A stretch of 64,000 nt of DNA from Acidobacteriota bacterium (GTDB lineage Bacteria; Acidobacteriota; Terriglobia; Terriglobales; Acidobacteriaceae). Made by a program: the position numbers and the translations under genes. This document shows positions 9,104-17,565 of this stretch, one piece after another. Numbering within the stretch: the first letter of the stretch is position 1; each line of letters opens with the position of its first letter. The stretch lies in contig JABCZH010000001.1 of assembly GCA_013289795.1 (NCBI GenBank), positions 465,768 to 529,767 of the forward strand, in the 5' to 3' direction. The notes under the pieces were generated by a model, which did not search any database, was not told where the DNA came from, and saw only the letters and a list, made by a program, of their open reading frames with translations.

Positions 9104-9778
9104 CTAGGTACGCTTTGCGGTGATGGAAAGCGCAAAGCCAGCGCCCAAGGCCAGCATCCCGATCAGGCCAATGAGGGGCAATGAGCTGGCGGTTTTCGGC
9201 AAGGGCTCGAGGGCAGCAACCACCGGCGGTGGTTCAACTACCTGCGCCACTTCCACTGGTTCTCCCGAAGGAGCAACCGCCTCGACCGGCGCGGTTTGCA
9301 GAGTTTCAACCGGGGCGGCTGCGATCTCGACTGGAGTTTCCAGAACGGGTTCATTTATTTCTTTGGCCAGTTCGAGGGCCCTGGGCTTGGCATATACAAA
9401 TTCCTCGCCCCAAACACGTCCGGGAGAGAACCATGCTCTCAGAGCTTCGGGCTGCCCTTCGGGACGCTCACTAAAAGTGATGACCGTCTTGTGGGTCGCC
9501 TTTAGACGTAAATTGGGCAGCGCCATGACCGTGGTGAGGACTTTGCTCTTGTCTTGGCTGTAGATGCGAACGATGTGACGGTTGCCCTGGTTCCACATTA
9601 TCTCGAAGATATAGGTACCGGCCGGCAAGACTTGAGGATAGGTGCCCGGAACTTCGACGGGTCCGCTGAAGGTGACAACTGTTTCCCTGTTCAACTCATC
9701 CGCCGTTACTGTCGGCACGACGAGGAGGCAGAGCGCGAAAAGGCAGAATACTGTTGCTAGGATCTTAAACGATTTCAT
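9104..9778 (-). CDS. Exported protein with C-terminal LPKTA sorting signal (sortase substrate)
   Basis: 224 aa. Signal peptide at residues 1-26, a compact beta-rich domain to about residue 140 (PAGTYIFEI, HIVRIYSQD, TVITFSERPEG), then a Val/Pro/Ala/Glu-rich spacer with repeated PVE motifs. The tail is LPKTA (193-197), a hydrophobic stretch (about 199-218) and a basic AKRT end, the three-part layout of a cell-wall sorting signal. It is first gene of the operon with the VWA protein and sortase, 112 nt upstream of the VWA start. LPXTA-type motifs fit class D sortases. RBS AGGAGA stands just before the ATG. Confidence 0.82.
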   Translation of the reverse strand: MKSFKILATVFCLFALCLLVVPTVTADELNRETVVTFSGPVEVPGTYPQVLPAGTYIFEIMWNQGNRHIVRIYSQDKSKVLTTVMALPNLRLKATHKTVITFSERPEGQPEALRAWFSPGRVWGEEFVYAKPRALELAKEINEPVLETPVEIAAAPVETLQTAPVEAVAPSGEPVEVAQVVEPPPVVAALEPLPKTASSLPLIGLIGMLALGAGFALSITAKRT

Positions 9779-9942
9779 GTTCTCTCCTGTAGTTTCTCCG
9801 ACTAGGTCGCACGGCGGTGGTGGTGCTGCAAGAACTCTTTATGTCGTCGGTTCACAAGAGATCTACAGCCGGAAGATCCGGCGATGAATCGGCCGTCGAG
9901 AGTGATTCGATATTCAGTATCGGGCGTTGAGCCGGAGATTAC

Positions 9943-9958
9943 TGGTCAATATTGACCT
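9943..9958. promoter_or_regulatory. Crp-like palindrome, copy 6, divergent promoter region
   Basis: TGGTCAATATTGACCT, one mismatch at the last base, but the inner 14 bases GGTCAATATTGACC are a perfect palindrome. It lies between the divergent sortase-substrate operon (start 9778) and the gene at 10053, so it could serve either. Confidence 0.55.
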
Positions 9959-10052
9959 TTCGTGCGTTTGGCGTGTTGCGGACGGGAGCCCCGGCGGCTG
10001 GAGCGAGCAATTGTAGACAGATGTCTTGATCCACAACGGCTAGGCTGGATAC

Positions 10053-11060
10053 GTGAGACTTACAACCTGGCTCGGAGTGGTCCTCGCGTTCCTGTGGTTG
10101 CCCGGGCATTCGAGCGCTAGTGTTGCCGTTCTGCTCGAGGAACCCTATGGCTATGATGGCGCGTTTGGCGGGGTTGGTCATGCGGCGGTGTATCTGAATC
10201 GTGTGTGCGCGGCTTCACCCACTTCTTTGCGGCGTTGCGTCGAAGGAGAGTATGGAGTGGTGATCAGCCGCTACAACCGGATTGGTGGGTATGATTGGAT
10301 TGCGATTCCGCTCATCCCTTATCTTTACGCCGTCGCCAGGCCAGAAGACATCCCTACTTTCGCTGACAACAAGATTGCCGGCCTGCTGAGAGACCAGTAC
10401 CGGCACGACCACCTGCAAGAGCTTGTGCCTGATGCCCCTGTGGGACAGGCGCCGGGCAATTGGGTGCAATTAGTCGGGTCTTCATACAATCGAACTACGT
10501 TCACTTATGAACTCGAAACCACGGCGCAGCAGGACGACGAGTTGATTGGCTGGCTCAATGGCCGTCCGAACCGTCCTATATACCGAGTGGTGACGCGCAA
10601 TTGCGCGGATTTTGTGCGCGACATCGTCAATTTTTACTATCCGAAAGCAGTGTCGCGAGGGATCGTCGCGGATTTTGGTATGACTACTCCGAAGCGGGTT
10701 GCGCGGTCCATCAGCAAGTACAGCCGGCGGCATTCGGATCTGGAATTCGTGAGTCGCGTGATTCCGCAGGTGCCGGGAACCATCCGGCGCAGCAAACCTG
10801 TCCACGGCATGGCGGAATCGGTGTTCAAAGCCAAGAAATACGTGCTCGCACTAGCGTTCTTTCAACCCTATGTCGCAGGGGGATTCGCGGCAGCCTACCT
10901 GGTGGATGGACGCTTCAAGACCGACAGAAAGGCGACGATCTTCAGCCTGGATGCCGTCGAGTCGTCCGTGGCGGTCAACCAACGCCGCGCATATCAGACG
11001 AATCTGCATGAATTGCCAATTTCTTCTGAGGTATCTGCGACGAAACCGATTGAGAAGTGA
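10053..11060 (+). CDS. Exported NlpC/P60-like (papain-fold) protein of unknown function
   Basis: 335 aa, GTG start, signal peptide about residues 1-23 ending SSAS. Two blocks suggest a circularly permuted papain-like fold (LRAT/YaeF type): GGVGHAAVYL with His43, and VVTRNCADFVRDIV with Cys184, a spacing seen in that superfamily. A hydrophobic stretch (YVLALAFFQPYVAGGFAAAYL) lies near the C-terminus. The assignment rests on these motifs only; substrate (peptidoglycan peptide or lipid) is unknown. It stands alone on the plus strand, with a palindrome copy 94 nt upstream. Confidence 0.6.
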   Translation: MRLTTWLGVVLAFLWLPGHSSASVAVLLEEPYGYDGAFGGVGHAAVYLNRVCAASPTSLRRCVEGEYGVVISRYNRIGGYDWIAIPLIPYLYAVARPEDIPTFADNKIAGLLRDQYRHDHLQELVPDAPVGQAPGNWVQLVGSSYNRTTFTYELETTAQQDDELIGWLNGRPNRPIYRVVTRNCADFVRDIVNFYYPKAVSRGIVADFGMTTPKRVARSISKYSRRHSDLEFVSRVIPQVPGTIRRSKPVHGMAESVFKAKKYVLALAFFQPYVAGGFAAAYLVDGRFKTDRKATIFSLDAVESSVAVNQRRAYQTNLHELPISSEVSATKPIEK

Positions 11061-11076
11061 GGTCTCGATTCGGACC

Positions 11077-11586
11077 CTAACGCCAGGGAATGTCGTAGCC
11101 TAAACCGTACAAAATGTGGTTCTCGAATTCGTACACAATAATGTAGTCCCATTCAGGCTCATGGTGCTCCCAGGAAGCCGCCACATTGGTGCTGTACCGG
11201 GACGGGCTCGAAAACGCCATCCCTACCCGCTGATCACAGGGTTGCGGGCAAACGATCATCCCAGTTGGAGACGGACGATCCACTCCGTAGACAATTAGCT
11301 GATCCGAGGTCAAATCCGGAACTACTCGAACTGTGATCATGCGGGGGTTGAACTTGAGAGCGCGGGCGTCACCGGGAAGCAAGTTCTCAGGAGTACCGTA
11401 AAGGCCATGTTGGACGGGATTGAGGTAGATCTGTTGGGAAAGATTCTGCTGCGCGTGATGCCACAACTGCAGGAGCTGAGCGTCGGAGTGAGTCGCAGTC
11501 TCATTTACAAAGCCAACCGGCCTGGTGGCACCGCAGCTTGTCAGCAAAGCTACGGATAGGAACACCGCCGCGCGGCAGACGACCAT
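11077..11586 (-). CDS. Putative lipoprotein, unknown function
   Basis: 169 aa from ATG 11586; an upstream ATG at 11631 adds a basic 15-residue leader. The chosen start gives a compact lipoprotein signal (MVVCRAAVFLSVALLTSC, lipobox LTSC at Cys18). The mature part is mixed alpha/beta with paired Cys in VCPQPCD and an aromatic C-terminus (EWDYIIVYEFENHILYGLG). I recognise no family. A palindrome copy lies 81 nt upstream of this start (36 nt from the longer start). Confidence 0.6.
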   Translation of the reverse strand: MVVCRAAVFLSVALLTSCGATRPVGFVNETATHSDAQLLQLWHHAQQNLSQQIYLNPVQHGLYGTPENLLPGDARALKFNPRMITVRVVPDLTSDQLIVYGVDRPSPTGMIVCPQPCDQRVGMAFSSPSRYSTNVAASWEHHEPEWDYIIVYEFENHILYGLGYDIPWR

Positions 11587-11667
11587 TTGATGCGTGATCC
11601 GCCGGTCACAGCAGAGTCTGACTCTCTTCATGGGTGGGGATGATATGACGTGGGCCTAGAGCACGGC

Positions 11668-11683
11668 TGGTCAAACTTGCACA
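11668..11683. promoter_or_regulatory. Crp-like palindrome, copy 7
   Basis: TGGTCAAACTTGCACA, full consensus match, upstream of the lipoprotein gene. It differs from the copy at 7303-7318 by a single spacer base. A lone half-site TGAGCAA follows at 11714. Confidence 0.62.
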
Positions 11684-11724
11684 CCCTTGAAAATAAGTGT
11701 GAGCCGTACGAGGTGAGCAACTTT

Positions 11725-11952
11725 TCAGCTTCTCGATCTACCGGTACGGGCGCCGGCAATGGCCAGTGCAATCCCGCCTGCGATCAGCACTGCGCTGACG
11801 ATGGGCGACACCCGCTCATTGTGGCTGGTCTGAACGCCGATGTTAGTGTCGCCGATCTTGATGCCCTCATTCTCACTGTGTGGAATGGGCACGACGAGAG
11901 ATGCGATGCCAAGCGCCATCAAGAGCAGGCCTGCATACAGCAGCATTCTCAT
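11725..11952 (-). CDS. Small two-helix membrane protein (DUF3185-like)
   Basis: 75 aa. ATG at 11952 chosen because GGAGGAA lies 8 nt upstream; a start at 11979 would overlap the response regulator. Two membrane helices (MLLYAGLLLMALGIASLVV and the C-terminal SAVLIAGGIALAIAG) flank a polar loop (IKIGDTNIGVQTSHNERV). Layout resembles DUF3185-type inner-membrane proteins. It follows the response regulator stop by 16 nt, so both are likely one transcript. Confidence 0.7.
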   Translation of the reverse strand: MRMLLYAGLLLMALGIASLVVPIPHSENEGIKIGDTNIGVQTSHNERVSPIVSAVLIAGGIALAIAGARTGRSRS

Positions 11953-11968
11953 AAACGGTTCCTCCGGC

Positions 11969-12376
11969 TCATGCTTCACACGCTGGTTGAGGAACCCATC
12001 CGCCGTGCAATTGAGCGATCGCGGGCAATAACTGGCTGGCCAAACGGTCCTTGGCGATGAAAACGTCCACCAATTTCAAGGCTTGTTCAGGAATATCCAC
12101 GGTTGCGGAAAGCATAATGATGGGCGCTTGTGGATTCAGGCGCCTCATTTCGATGGCGACCTCCTGCCCGTTCATTTCGGGCATGAAGTAGTCAACGATC
12201 ACCACGTCAACTGGATACATCGAGGCCAGTTCGAGTCCCTTGCCGCCGCTGGCAGCGGTGAGAACGGTATAGCCGAAGCTCTCTAGGAAAGCCTTCTCGC
12301 ATTCGAGAACGTCCTTGTCGTCGTCGATGCACAGCAGCACTGCGCTTTGAAGTTCGGGATAAACCGATGATGACAT
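11969..12376 (-). CDS. Single-domain response regulator (CheY-like), second copy
   Basis: 135 aa receiver domain only. Acidic residues in LLCIDDDKD, phospho-acceptor Asp62 in VIVDYFMPEMNG, Ser90/Thr92 region in IIMLSATVD and Lys109 in FIAKD. Same length and strong resemblance to the regulator at 6846-7253. It heads a small unit with the downstream membrane protein. Two palindrome copies lie upstream, one of them 46 nt before the ATG. Confidence 0.9.
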   Translation of the reverse strand: MSSSVYPELQSAVLLCIDDDKDVLECEKAFLESFGYTVLTAASGGKGLELASMYPVDVVIVDYFMPEMNGQEVAIEMRRLNPQAPIIMLSATVDIPEQALKLVDVFIAKDRLASQLLPAIAQLHGGWVPQPACEA

Positions 12377-12422
12377 GGTTCACCTTCAAGAACCATTTTC
12401 AGCACTTAGCCGCGCAGGAAGC

Positions 12423-12438
12423 TGTTCAAAATTGCTCA
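12423..12438. promoter_or_regulatory. Crp-like palindrome, copy 8, before response regulator
   Basis: TGTTCAAAATTGCTCA, full consensus match, 46 nt upstream of the response regulator ATG, nearly the same distance as at the paralog (49 nt). Confidence 0.65.
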
Positions 12439-12494
12439 ACCGTGCTCGCGGCCCCGGTCGTATTGTGACAATGACGCGTTTATTTTTGCGAAAC

Positions 12495-12510
12495 TGTGCA
12501 ATTTTGAACA
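12495..12510. promoter_or_regulatory. Crp-like palindrome, copy 9
   Basis: TGTGCAATTTTGAACA, full consensus match, 72 bp centre to centre from copy 8 (about seven helical turns), so two dimers could bind the same DNA face upstream of the response regulator. The rest of 12511-12749 shows no gene. Confidence 0.6.
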
Positions 12511-12749
12511 GTCGCACCAGGGTGGGGTCGTCGTATCGTCCTAGCAGCAACGCAAGCGCGCTTCGTGGCTTTCCCTACCTTTAAACGGGCGGCCCGGGCG
12601 GGCATGGGTTAGTGTCGGCTAGATCGACGTTCAGACCCTCACGCCCGCCCATTTTTCTGTCCGGGGCGCTGCCTCGAGAATACAGAGGTCTGGCTTTCTT
12701 TCGTTTGTGTTGAACGACTATCGCGGACTGGGATCCGCGACAATTTTGC

Positions 12750-12965
12750 TTAGTCAGTATTCTTGTTCCCCTGTTTTTGGCGGTTGGGGTGATCGGCGCA
12801 AACATGCAAGGTGAATTCCTGGTCGCGCTGCAACTCGAAGTTGCGCATCATTTCGTCGAACGATTTGCCCGAAGGCGCGCTCGAAGAGATGAAGACCCAG
12901 GCACATTCGGAGCAACCGAAACCCCGAAAACGCTGCCGTTCGATCCATATCAACTGTCGAGCCAT
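12750..12965 (-). CDS. Small zinc-ribbon-like protein
   Basis: 71 aa from ATG 12965 (MARQLIWIERQRFRGFGCSE). Cys18 and Cys21 (CSEC) with His54, Cys56 and His59 (HVCADHP) form a probable metal site. The body (GKSFDEMMRNFELQRDQEF) is helical. Similar small CSECxWxF proteins are, to my recollection, widespread in Acidobacteriota with unknown function. A longer frame to 13043 exists but the shorter start gives the conserved core. Confidence 0.65.
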   Translation of the reverse strand: MARQLIWIERQRFRGFGCSECAWVFISSSAPSGKSFDEMMRNFELQRDQEFTLHVCADHPNRQKQGNKNTD

Positions 12966-13145
12966 GGCGCTCCCCGTTGCCGCGTCCGTAGGCGTGCGCG
13001 GGACGCAGTGTACATGCGCCAATTCCGACGGTCTGTCGGGCACCCTACATAGATGGAAAGTTCTCGTTCCTTGCGCGCGCCCGATCCCGGCGCCCTGCTT
13101 TGAGAGTTGGCAGAAACCGCTTAAGGGGTTGATTCAGGCGTCAGG

Positions 13146-13161
13146 CGGTCTGTATTGCTCA
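13146..13161. promoter_or_regulatory. Degenerate Crp-like half-palindrome before crp-type gene
   Basis: CGGTCTGTATTGCTCA: right half-site TTGCTCA is intact, the left half has mismatches. It lies 54 nt upstream of the regulator start at 13216 and could be a weak autoregulatory site. Confidence 0.3.
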
Positions 13162-13215
13162 GTATCCCCGGCGTAACCAGCCTAGGGTTCGATGAGTCTT
13201 CGAGAGGGCTTCAGC

Positions 13216-13989
13216 ATGCCCTCCCCAAGTCCTACCCTTATGGAAAACAAAGGCCTCCAAGTGGTGCAATCTGGCGAGCGGACGAATGCCGAGGGAAAGC
13301 CAGTCAGCAACCTGATCCTTCTCTCCACCTCGGACAGCGACTACAACTCGCTGCGTCCTCACCTCGAATATGTGAGCTTGACAAGCCATTTAATCCTTCA
13401 CGAGGGGGGTGGGAAGCTGGAATTTACCTACTTCCCGAATCAAGGTCTGATCTCTCTTGTGGTCGTCATGAAAGACGGAAAGACCGCCGAAGCCGGCATC
13501 GTCGGCAATGAGGGCTTCACCGGAACTCCGGCGGCGGTTGGCCTGAGCCGGAGCCCGCTGCAAGCCGTGGTACAAATCACGGGGGACGGGTTTCGGGTGG
13601 AGGTCGCAGCATTACAAAACACTTTGGAGTCCACTCCACAACTGCAGTTGATGTTGAGCCGCTACGCCGTAGTTCAGGGAATGCAGGTTGCTCAAACTGC
13701 CGCGTGTAATCGCCTGCACGATATTGCACAACGCCTTGCACGGTGGTTGCTGATGACCCAGGACCGCGTGGATTCGGAGTCGCTACCGATCACCCATGAT
13801 TTTCTCGCGACCATGCTGGGAACAGACCGGCCCAGCGTGAGCGTGGCAGCTGGTGCGCTGCAAAAGAAGAAAGTCATCGAGTACACGCGTGGCGCGGTAA
13901 AGATCGTGAACCGCAAGAAGCTTGAAGACTCCGCCTGTGAGTGCTACGGGATTACCCAGCAGTACAACGGCGAACTGGGATTGAAATAA
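13216..13989 (+). CDS. Crp/Fnr-family transcriptional regulator
   Basis: 257 aa. ATG 13216 is preferred over 13192 because GAGAGGG lies 7 nt before it. N-terminal cupin-like sensor domain (ILHEGGGKLEFTYFPNQG, AGIVGNEGF) without the Arg/Ser phosphate cassette typical of cAMP receptors, a long dimerisation helix (VVQGMQVAQTAACNRLHDIAQRL starts it) and a C-terminal winged HTH with ITHDFLATMLGTDRPSVSVAAG. The regulator probably binds a 16-bp palindrome as a dimer and is a candidate reader of the repeated sites nearby. No FeS Cys cluster is evident in the N-terminus. Single gene with its own terminator. Confidence 0.87.
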   Translation: MPSPSPTLMENKGLQVVQSGERTNAEGKPVSNLILLSTSDSDYNSLRPHLEYVSLTSHLILHEGGGKLEFTYFPNQGLISLVVVMKDGKTAEAGIVGNEGFTGTPAAVGLSRSPLQAVVQITGDGFRVEVAALQNTLESTPQLQLMLSRYAVVQGMQVAQTAACNRLHDIAQRLARWLLMTQDRVDSESLPITHDFLATMLGTDRPSVSVAAGALQKKKVIEYTRGAVKIVNRKKLEDSACECYGITQQYNGELGLK

Positions 13990-14038
13990 GCCGGCCAGAC
14001 TCTTCCCGCTAATTGTCGGGGCGGGCCTAAACGGGTGA

Positions 14039-14078
14039 AGCCGGTCGAGCCATGTGGCTCAACCGGCTACAGTTTTTT
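14039..14078 (+). terminator. Rho-independent terminator after Crp/Fnr gene
   Basis: Stem AGCCGGT/ACCGGCT extended by GAGCC/GGCTC around an ATGT loop, followed after CACAG-like spacing by six T. It ends the regulator gene at 13989 and separates it from the convergent OmpA-like gene. Confidence 0.85.
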
Positions 14079-14101
14079 GTGTTAATGGCGATTGGCGATT
14101 T

Positions 14102-15742
14102 CTAGTGCTTTGCCGCTTTCTTCTTCGCGGCCGCAGGATGATCCGGCACTGCCTTCACCTTGGATTCATCGACAGCTTGCGTGCCTTCACCCGAGTAGGT
14201 TCCACCTGCGGGAACCACCCAGTATTCGGCAGTCTTCGTGCCCGTGTTGCCGGTACGAGTCTCAATGCGGCTGGCGTCAATTCCTAACTGCGCTTCGCCG
14301 CCGGTGAGATAGGCTTTCGAATTGACGGCTCGTTCCGCCGCCAGGTTCGCGCGCCTTTCGGCTGGCTCTGCGTTGCCGACGATGACCAGCTTGCCTTCTG
14401 CGTTCTGTTGCAGGTTTTTGGCCACGTCATCAAGAATCGCCTTGCAAGTATTGTCCACGCGCCACGGCTTCACGGGATTCGGGAAGTCGCACTGGCTGAG
14501 TCTGCTGGCCTGCGGCGCTGGCACCGACGGAGCATTCTCCACCATCACTTGGGTGGTTGCGGGCGCAGACTTCAGACCCCGAGAGTCGGTACAAGTAGCA
14601 CTCACGGTAATTGGGCCTGTAGATGCCCCCATGGTATTCAGAGCGGCCGTGCTGCCGCTGCCGTTGATGCTCCCGGCAGTGGCGCTCCAGTCGCCGACCG
14701 TGACCGGAACGTTGTCCGGGCTAGTACACGCACAAGTTATCGTTGAGCTTCCGCCCGCCTGCAATGTGGAAGGACTGGCTGAGCAGGTCAGGGTCGGGGG
14801 ATTCTTTGGCGGCTCCTTCACGACAAAACTCGCCGAGCAGCTTGCAGTCCCGTTCTTGTTCATCTTGGGATCGGTAATGTTGGCCGTCGCGGTGTAGTTG
14901 CCGCCTGCAACTCCGTTGGTGTCGATGCTGGCGGTACCGTCCTTGCCTGTCACCTTGCCGCCATTGCTATTCCATTGGTAGGTGAGGGTGTGCTTGGGAT
15001 TGAAGCCGTTGGCCGTGGCTGTTGCAGTTACCGGCTCACCCACCATAACTTCACTGGGATTGACGGTGCAATTTGCGGAAGGAGGCGGTGCGGCCTGGCC
15101 TCCGCCAAACATGAACACTACGCCACTCTGCAATCTTGCACCCCTGACGTCGGTGGCGGGAACGGTCGCCGACGGGCCGAACTGATGATTCGAGAACACG
15201 AAATCTGCCCGGAGCAGACGCAGAGCAAAGTGTTTGTTCACGTTTACATCGAGCCCGCCGCCGGCCATGAAACCGAACCGGTCATCGCCCTGAAAAAGAT
15301 CGGGGGTAAGGCGATGCCAGCCGACCAGAGCTTCCACAAACGGCGAGAAATAGCGGGTACGATAGGTGAGTTTGGGCCCCACGGAGAAGTTGTAGAAGGC
15401 AGCATCGTCTATCTGTTTAACGATGGTAGTCTCACCGCTGCCCCAGTGCCCACTGAAATCGCCGGTCAGTCCGAGCCAGCGGTTAAAGTTGTAGGTGAGG
15501 CCCGCGCCGACGCCCCGGGGATTCGATTCCAAACGGCTGCTCACCGGAACCAATCCGCCGGGAAGCAGGCCATGCACATCGGTGGCGGGATAGAAGAAGG
15601 AGTATCCGCCGAAAAGCTCCCATTTGGGCGTGGGTTGATCCTGTGCTCCTGCGAAAGTGCCTGCGCTACACAGGACAGCAACCATTACTGCCGACCACCT
15701 AAGTGCGGCACGACCACGACGGCTCCGAGAGTGCGATGGCAT
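14102..15742 (-). CDS. OmpA-like outer-membrane protein with Ig-like repeats
   Basis: 546 aa. Signal peptide to about residue 33 (ends FAGAQ), an eight-strand-type beta-barrel (WELFGGYSFF, GLTYNFNRWLGLTGDFSGHW, GPKLTYRTRYFSPFVEALVG) to about residue 215, then two Ig-like modules (NCTVNPSEVMVGEPVTATAT; LTCSASPSTLQAGGSSTITC). The C-terminus is OmpA-like (AEPAERRANLAAERAVNSKA, where OmpA families bind peptidoglycan) and ends in a Lys/Ala tail. RBS GGAGG before the ATG. It likely spans the outer membrane and tethers it to the wall. Confidence 0.82.
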   Translation of the reverse strand: MPSHSRSRRGRAALRWSAVMVAVLCSAGTFAGAQDQPTPKWELFGGYSFFYPATDVHGLLPGGLVPVSSRLESNPRGVGAGLTYNFNRWLGLTGDFSGHWGSGETTIVKQIDDAAFYNFSVGPKLTYRTRYFSPFVEALVGWHRLTPDLFQGDDRFGFMAGGGLDVNVNKHFALRLLRADFVFSNHQFGPSATVPATDVRGARLQSGVVFMFGGGQAAPPPSANCTVNPSEVMVGEPVTATATANGFNPKHTLTYQWNSNGGKVTGKDGTASIDTNGVAGGNYTATANITDPKMNKNGTASCSASFVVKEPPKNPPTLTCSASPSTLQAGGSSTITCACTSPDNVPVTVGDWSATAGSINGSGSTAALNTMGASTGPITVSATCTDSRGLKSAPATTQVMVENAPSVPAPQASRLSQCDFPNPVKPWRVDNTCKAILDDVAKNLQQNAEGKLVIVGNAEPAERRANLAAERAVNSKAYLTGGEAQLGIDASRIETRTGNTGTKTAEYWVVPAGGTYSGEGTQAVDESKVKAVPDHPAAAKKKAAKH

Positions 15743-15839
15743 ATGAAGATCCTCCGTACTTCATTACTTGAAATCGTGCTGCCAGCCCGGTAGTGGGCCA
15801 TCAACAACAACTGGTCCCACTACCGGCTGCGATGGTGGT

Positions 15840-17243
15840 CTACGGATCATCGACGGTGTTGGCATCCAGTGTGACCGCACCATTACGGGCCAGCGCTCTG
15901 CCATGCAGCGTCGCGCCGGTATCCAGCGTGATCGATTGCAGAGACATGATGACCCCCTCAAAGATCGAGTTAGTCCCCAGCGTCGCCGAGCTGCCAACCT
16001 GCCAAAAGATGTTCTTGGATTGGGCGCCGCCGGCCAAGACGACCTGTGTACTTCCCAGCGTGGTCAGTGTGGACCCGATCTGGAAGATAAACACAGCATT
16101 GGCGTTGCCCTGGGCATCGAGCGTGACATTGCCGGCGGATAACATGACCGTGCTCGAGGTCTTGTACAGGCCAGGGGTGAACGTCAGCCCGCTCATATCT
16201 CCAGGCAGAACCGCGGCTCCGGGTAATCCGGCAGTGTAGGTATAGGCAGTGGTCAAGTCGAGTTGGGCCTGTGCCGCGGTAGCGTCAGCTACGTGCATGA
16301 CCGCCGGGGCAATGAGCGTTCCCGGAGGGAATCCGGTGACCGCTGTTCCCGGACTCAGTCCCAGGTCACCACCAGCGATGGTAGTCGGGCCGGTGTTTGT
16401 GACGGTGGAGCCGGCCAGGATTTTGAAGTTTCCAGCCGTCCCCAAAGGCACACCCGACGATTTGCAGGCGACCGTGGCAGTGGTGAAGGTCCATACGAAG
16501 TTACTTGCCAGTGGATTGCCCAACAGGTCTTCGGCTCCAGTAGTGATGGTCGCGGTATAGAGGGTGTTCAGCAGCAGATCAGCGGAGGGTGTGAAGGTCG
16601 CGACATGACTTGGCACATCGTAAGTGACTGCACCTGCGACAGGTGTCGTACCCGGACCGGTCAAGGTGAAGGTTGTTCCATTGATGGTGGAAGGAGTCAT
16701 GGCCTCACTGAAGGTGGCTACGACTATGGCGTTGGGGCATATCCCGTTGGAGCCGTTCGTTGGACCCTCGGAAATCACGGTAGGAGGGCCGGGCTGACAG
16801 GTTGAGGTTCCAGTGGTGAAGGTCCAAACAAAGTTACTCGCCAGCGCATTGCCAAATGCATCCTTGGCCCCAGTAGTAATTGTGGCTGTGAAGAGGGTGC
16901 TCACTGCGAGAGTGTTTGACGGCGTAAAGGACGCGGTCTTGCTTGCGGCATCGTAAGTCACTTTTCCGGGGACGGTAGCTGCGCCCGGGCCGGTCAAGGT
17001 AAAGGTTGTGGTATTGATGGTCGAAGGATTCATGGCCTCGCTGAAGGTGGCGGTGACAATGGAATTGGGACATGCACCGGCAGAGCCATTCGGAGGAGCT
17101 ACCGAAACAACCTTAGGCGGGGTCACACCTGGAATCGCGGCGGGGTTCTTGTCTGGATCGCTGCATCCGACGCCGACAATGAGCAACAGGAATAGTGCGG
17201 TGAACCAGATTTTATGAGGGTTGTATGTGCGCATGACCGTCAT
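15840..17243 (-). CDS. Lipoprotein with two Ig-like domains and a DUF3494 ice-binding domain
   Basis: 467 aa. Lipoprotein signal (FTALFLLLIVGVGCSD, Cys27). Two tandem SbsA/Big_5-type Ig domains, each with FSEAMxPSTIN and FVWTFTT hallmarks (residues about 45-150 and 150-260), then a DUF3494 beta-solenoid (FKILAGSTVTNTGPTTIAGG, LDAQGNANAVFIFQIGSTL, IFWQVGSSATLGTNSIFEG, GRALARNGAVTLDANTV). DUF3494 proteins are ice-binding or adhesive surface proteins. Divergent to a second DUF3494 gene at 17566, with two palindrome copies in between. RBS GGAGGAAGAAGG before the start. Confidence 0.9.
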   Translation of the reverse strand: MTVMRTYNPHKIWFTALFLLLIVGVGCSDPDKNPAAIPGVTPPKVVSVAPPNGSAGACPNSIVTATFSEAMNPSTINTTTFTLTGPGAATVPGKVTYDAASKTASFTPSNTLAVSTLFTATITTGAKDAFGNALASNFVWTFTTGTSTCQPGPPTVISEGPTNGSNGICPNAIVVATFSEAMTPSTINGTTFTLTGPGTTPVAGAVTYDVPSHVATFTPSADLLLNTLYTATITTGAEDLLGNPLASNFVWTFTTATVACKSSGVPLGTAGNFKILAGSTVTNTGPTTIAGGDLGLSPGTAVTGFPPGTLIAPAVMHVADATAAQAQLDLTTAYTYTAGLPGAAVLPGDMSGLTFTPGLYKTSSTVMLSAGNVTLDAQGNANAVFIFQIGSTLTTLGSTQVVLAGGAQSKNIFWQVGSSATLGTNSIFEGVIMSLQSITLDTGATLHGRALARNGAVTLDANTVDDP

Positions 17244-17337
17244 CCTTCTTCCTCCCGGCTCAACTGCTGCCGCACCGTGGAATCATAGATTGTGCTGGTT
17301 TCGAAAAATAAATTAACAAACTGGACTTTGACGAATC

Positions 17338-17353
17338 TGTTCACAATTGCTCA
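17338..17353. promoter_or_regulatory. Crp-like palindrome, copy 10
   Basis: TGTTCACAATTGCTCA, one mismatch. It lies 94 nt upstream of the 15840-17243 gene start on the minus strand. Confidence 0.5.
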
Positions 17354-17462
17354 CATTCAAACGGAGTGGTTAGTCCCCGCGAGGGCACTTGCGTAAGTTT
17401 TGCCAGGTTTCGACAGGCGCTGAAATCGATCACAGCTCCCTGGTTCACTCCCAAAATGGGAA

Positions 17463-17478
17463 TGGTCCATATTGAACA
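17463..17478. promoter_or_regulatory. Crp-like palindrome, copy 11
   Basis: TGGTCCATATTGAACA, one mismatch, 87 nt upstream of the ATG of the 17566 ice-binding gene. Confidence 0.52.
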
Positions 17479-17565
17479 GACAGGTGAACAATGCTCTTGA
17501 TAGAGTCCGTCAGGTGATAGGTCAACCTTATTCAAGCTAGAAAACAGAATGGAAGGAAGCAAAAC

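Larger units (their letters stand above)
17244..17565. other. Divergent intergenic region of ice-binding genes
   Basis: 322 bp separating the two divergent DUF3494 genes. It holds palindrome copies at 17338-17353 and 17463-17478, 125 bp apart, and probably both promoters. No gene is supportable here. Confidence 0.55.
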
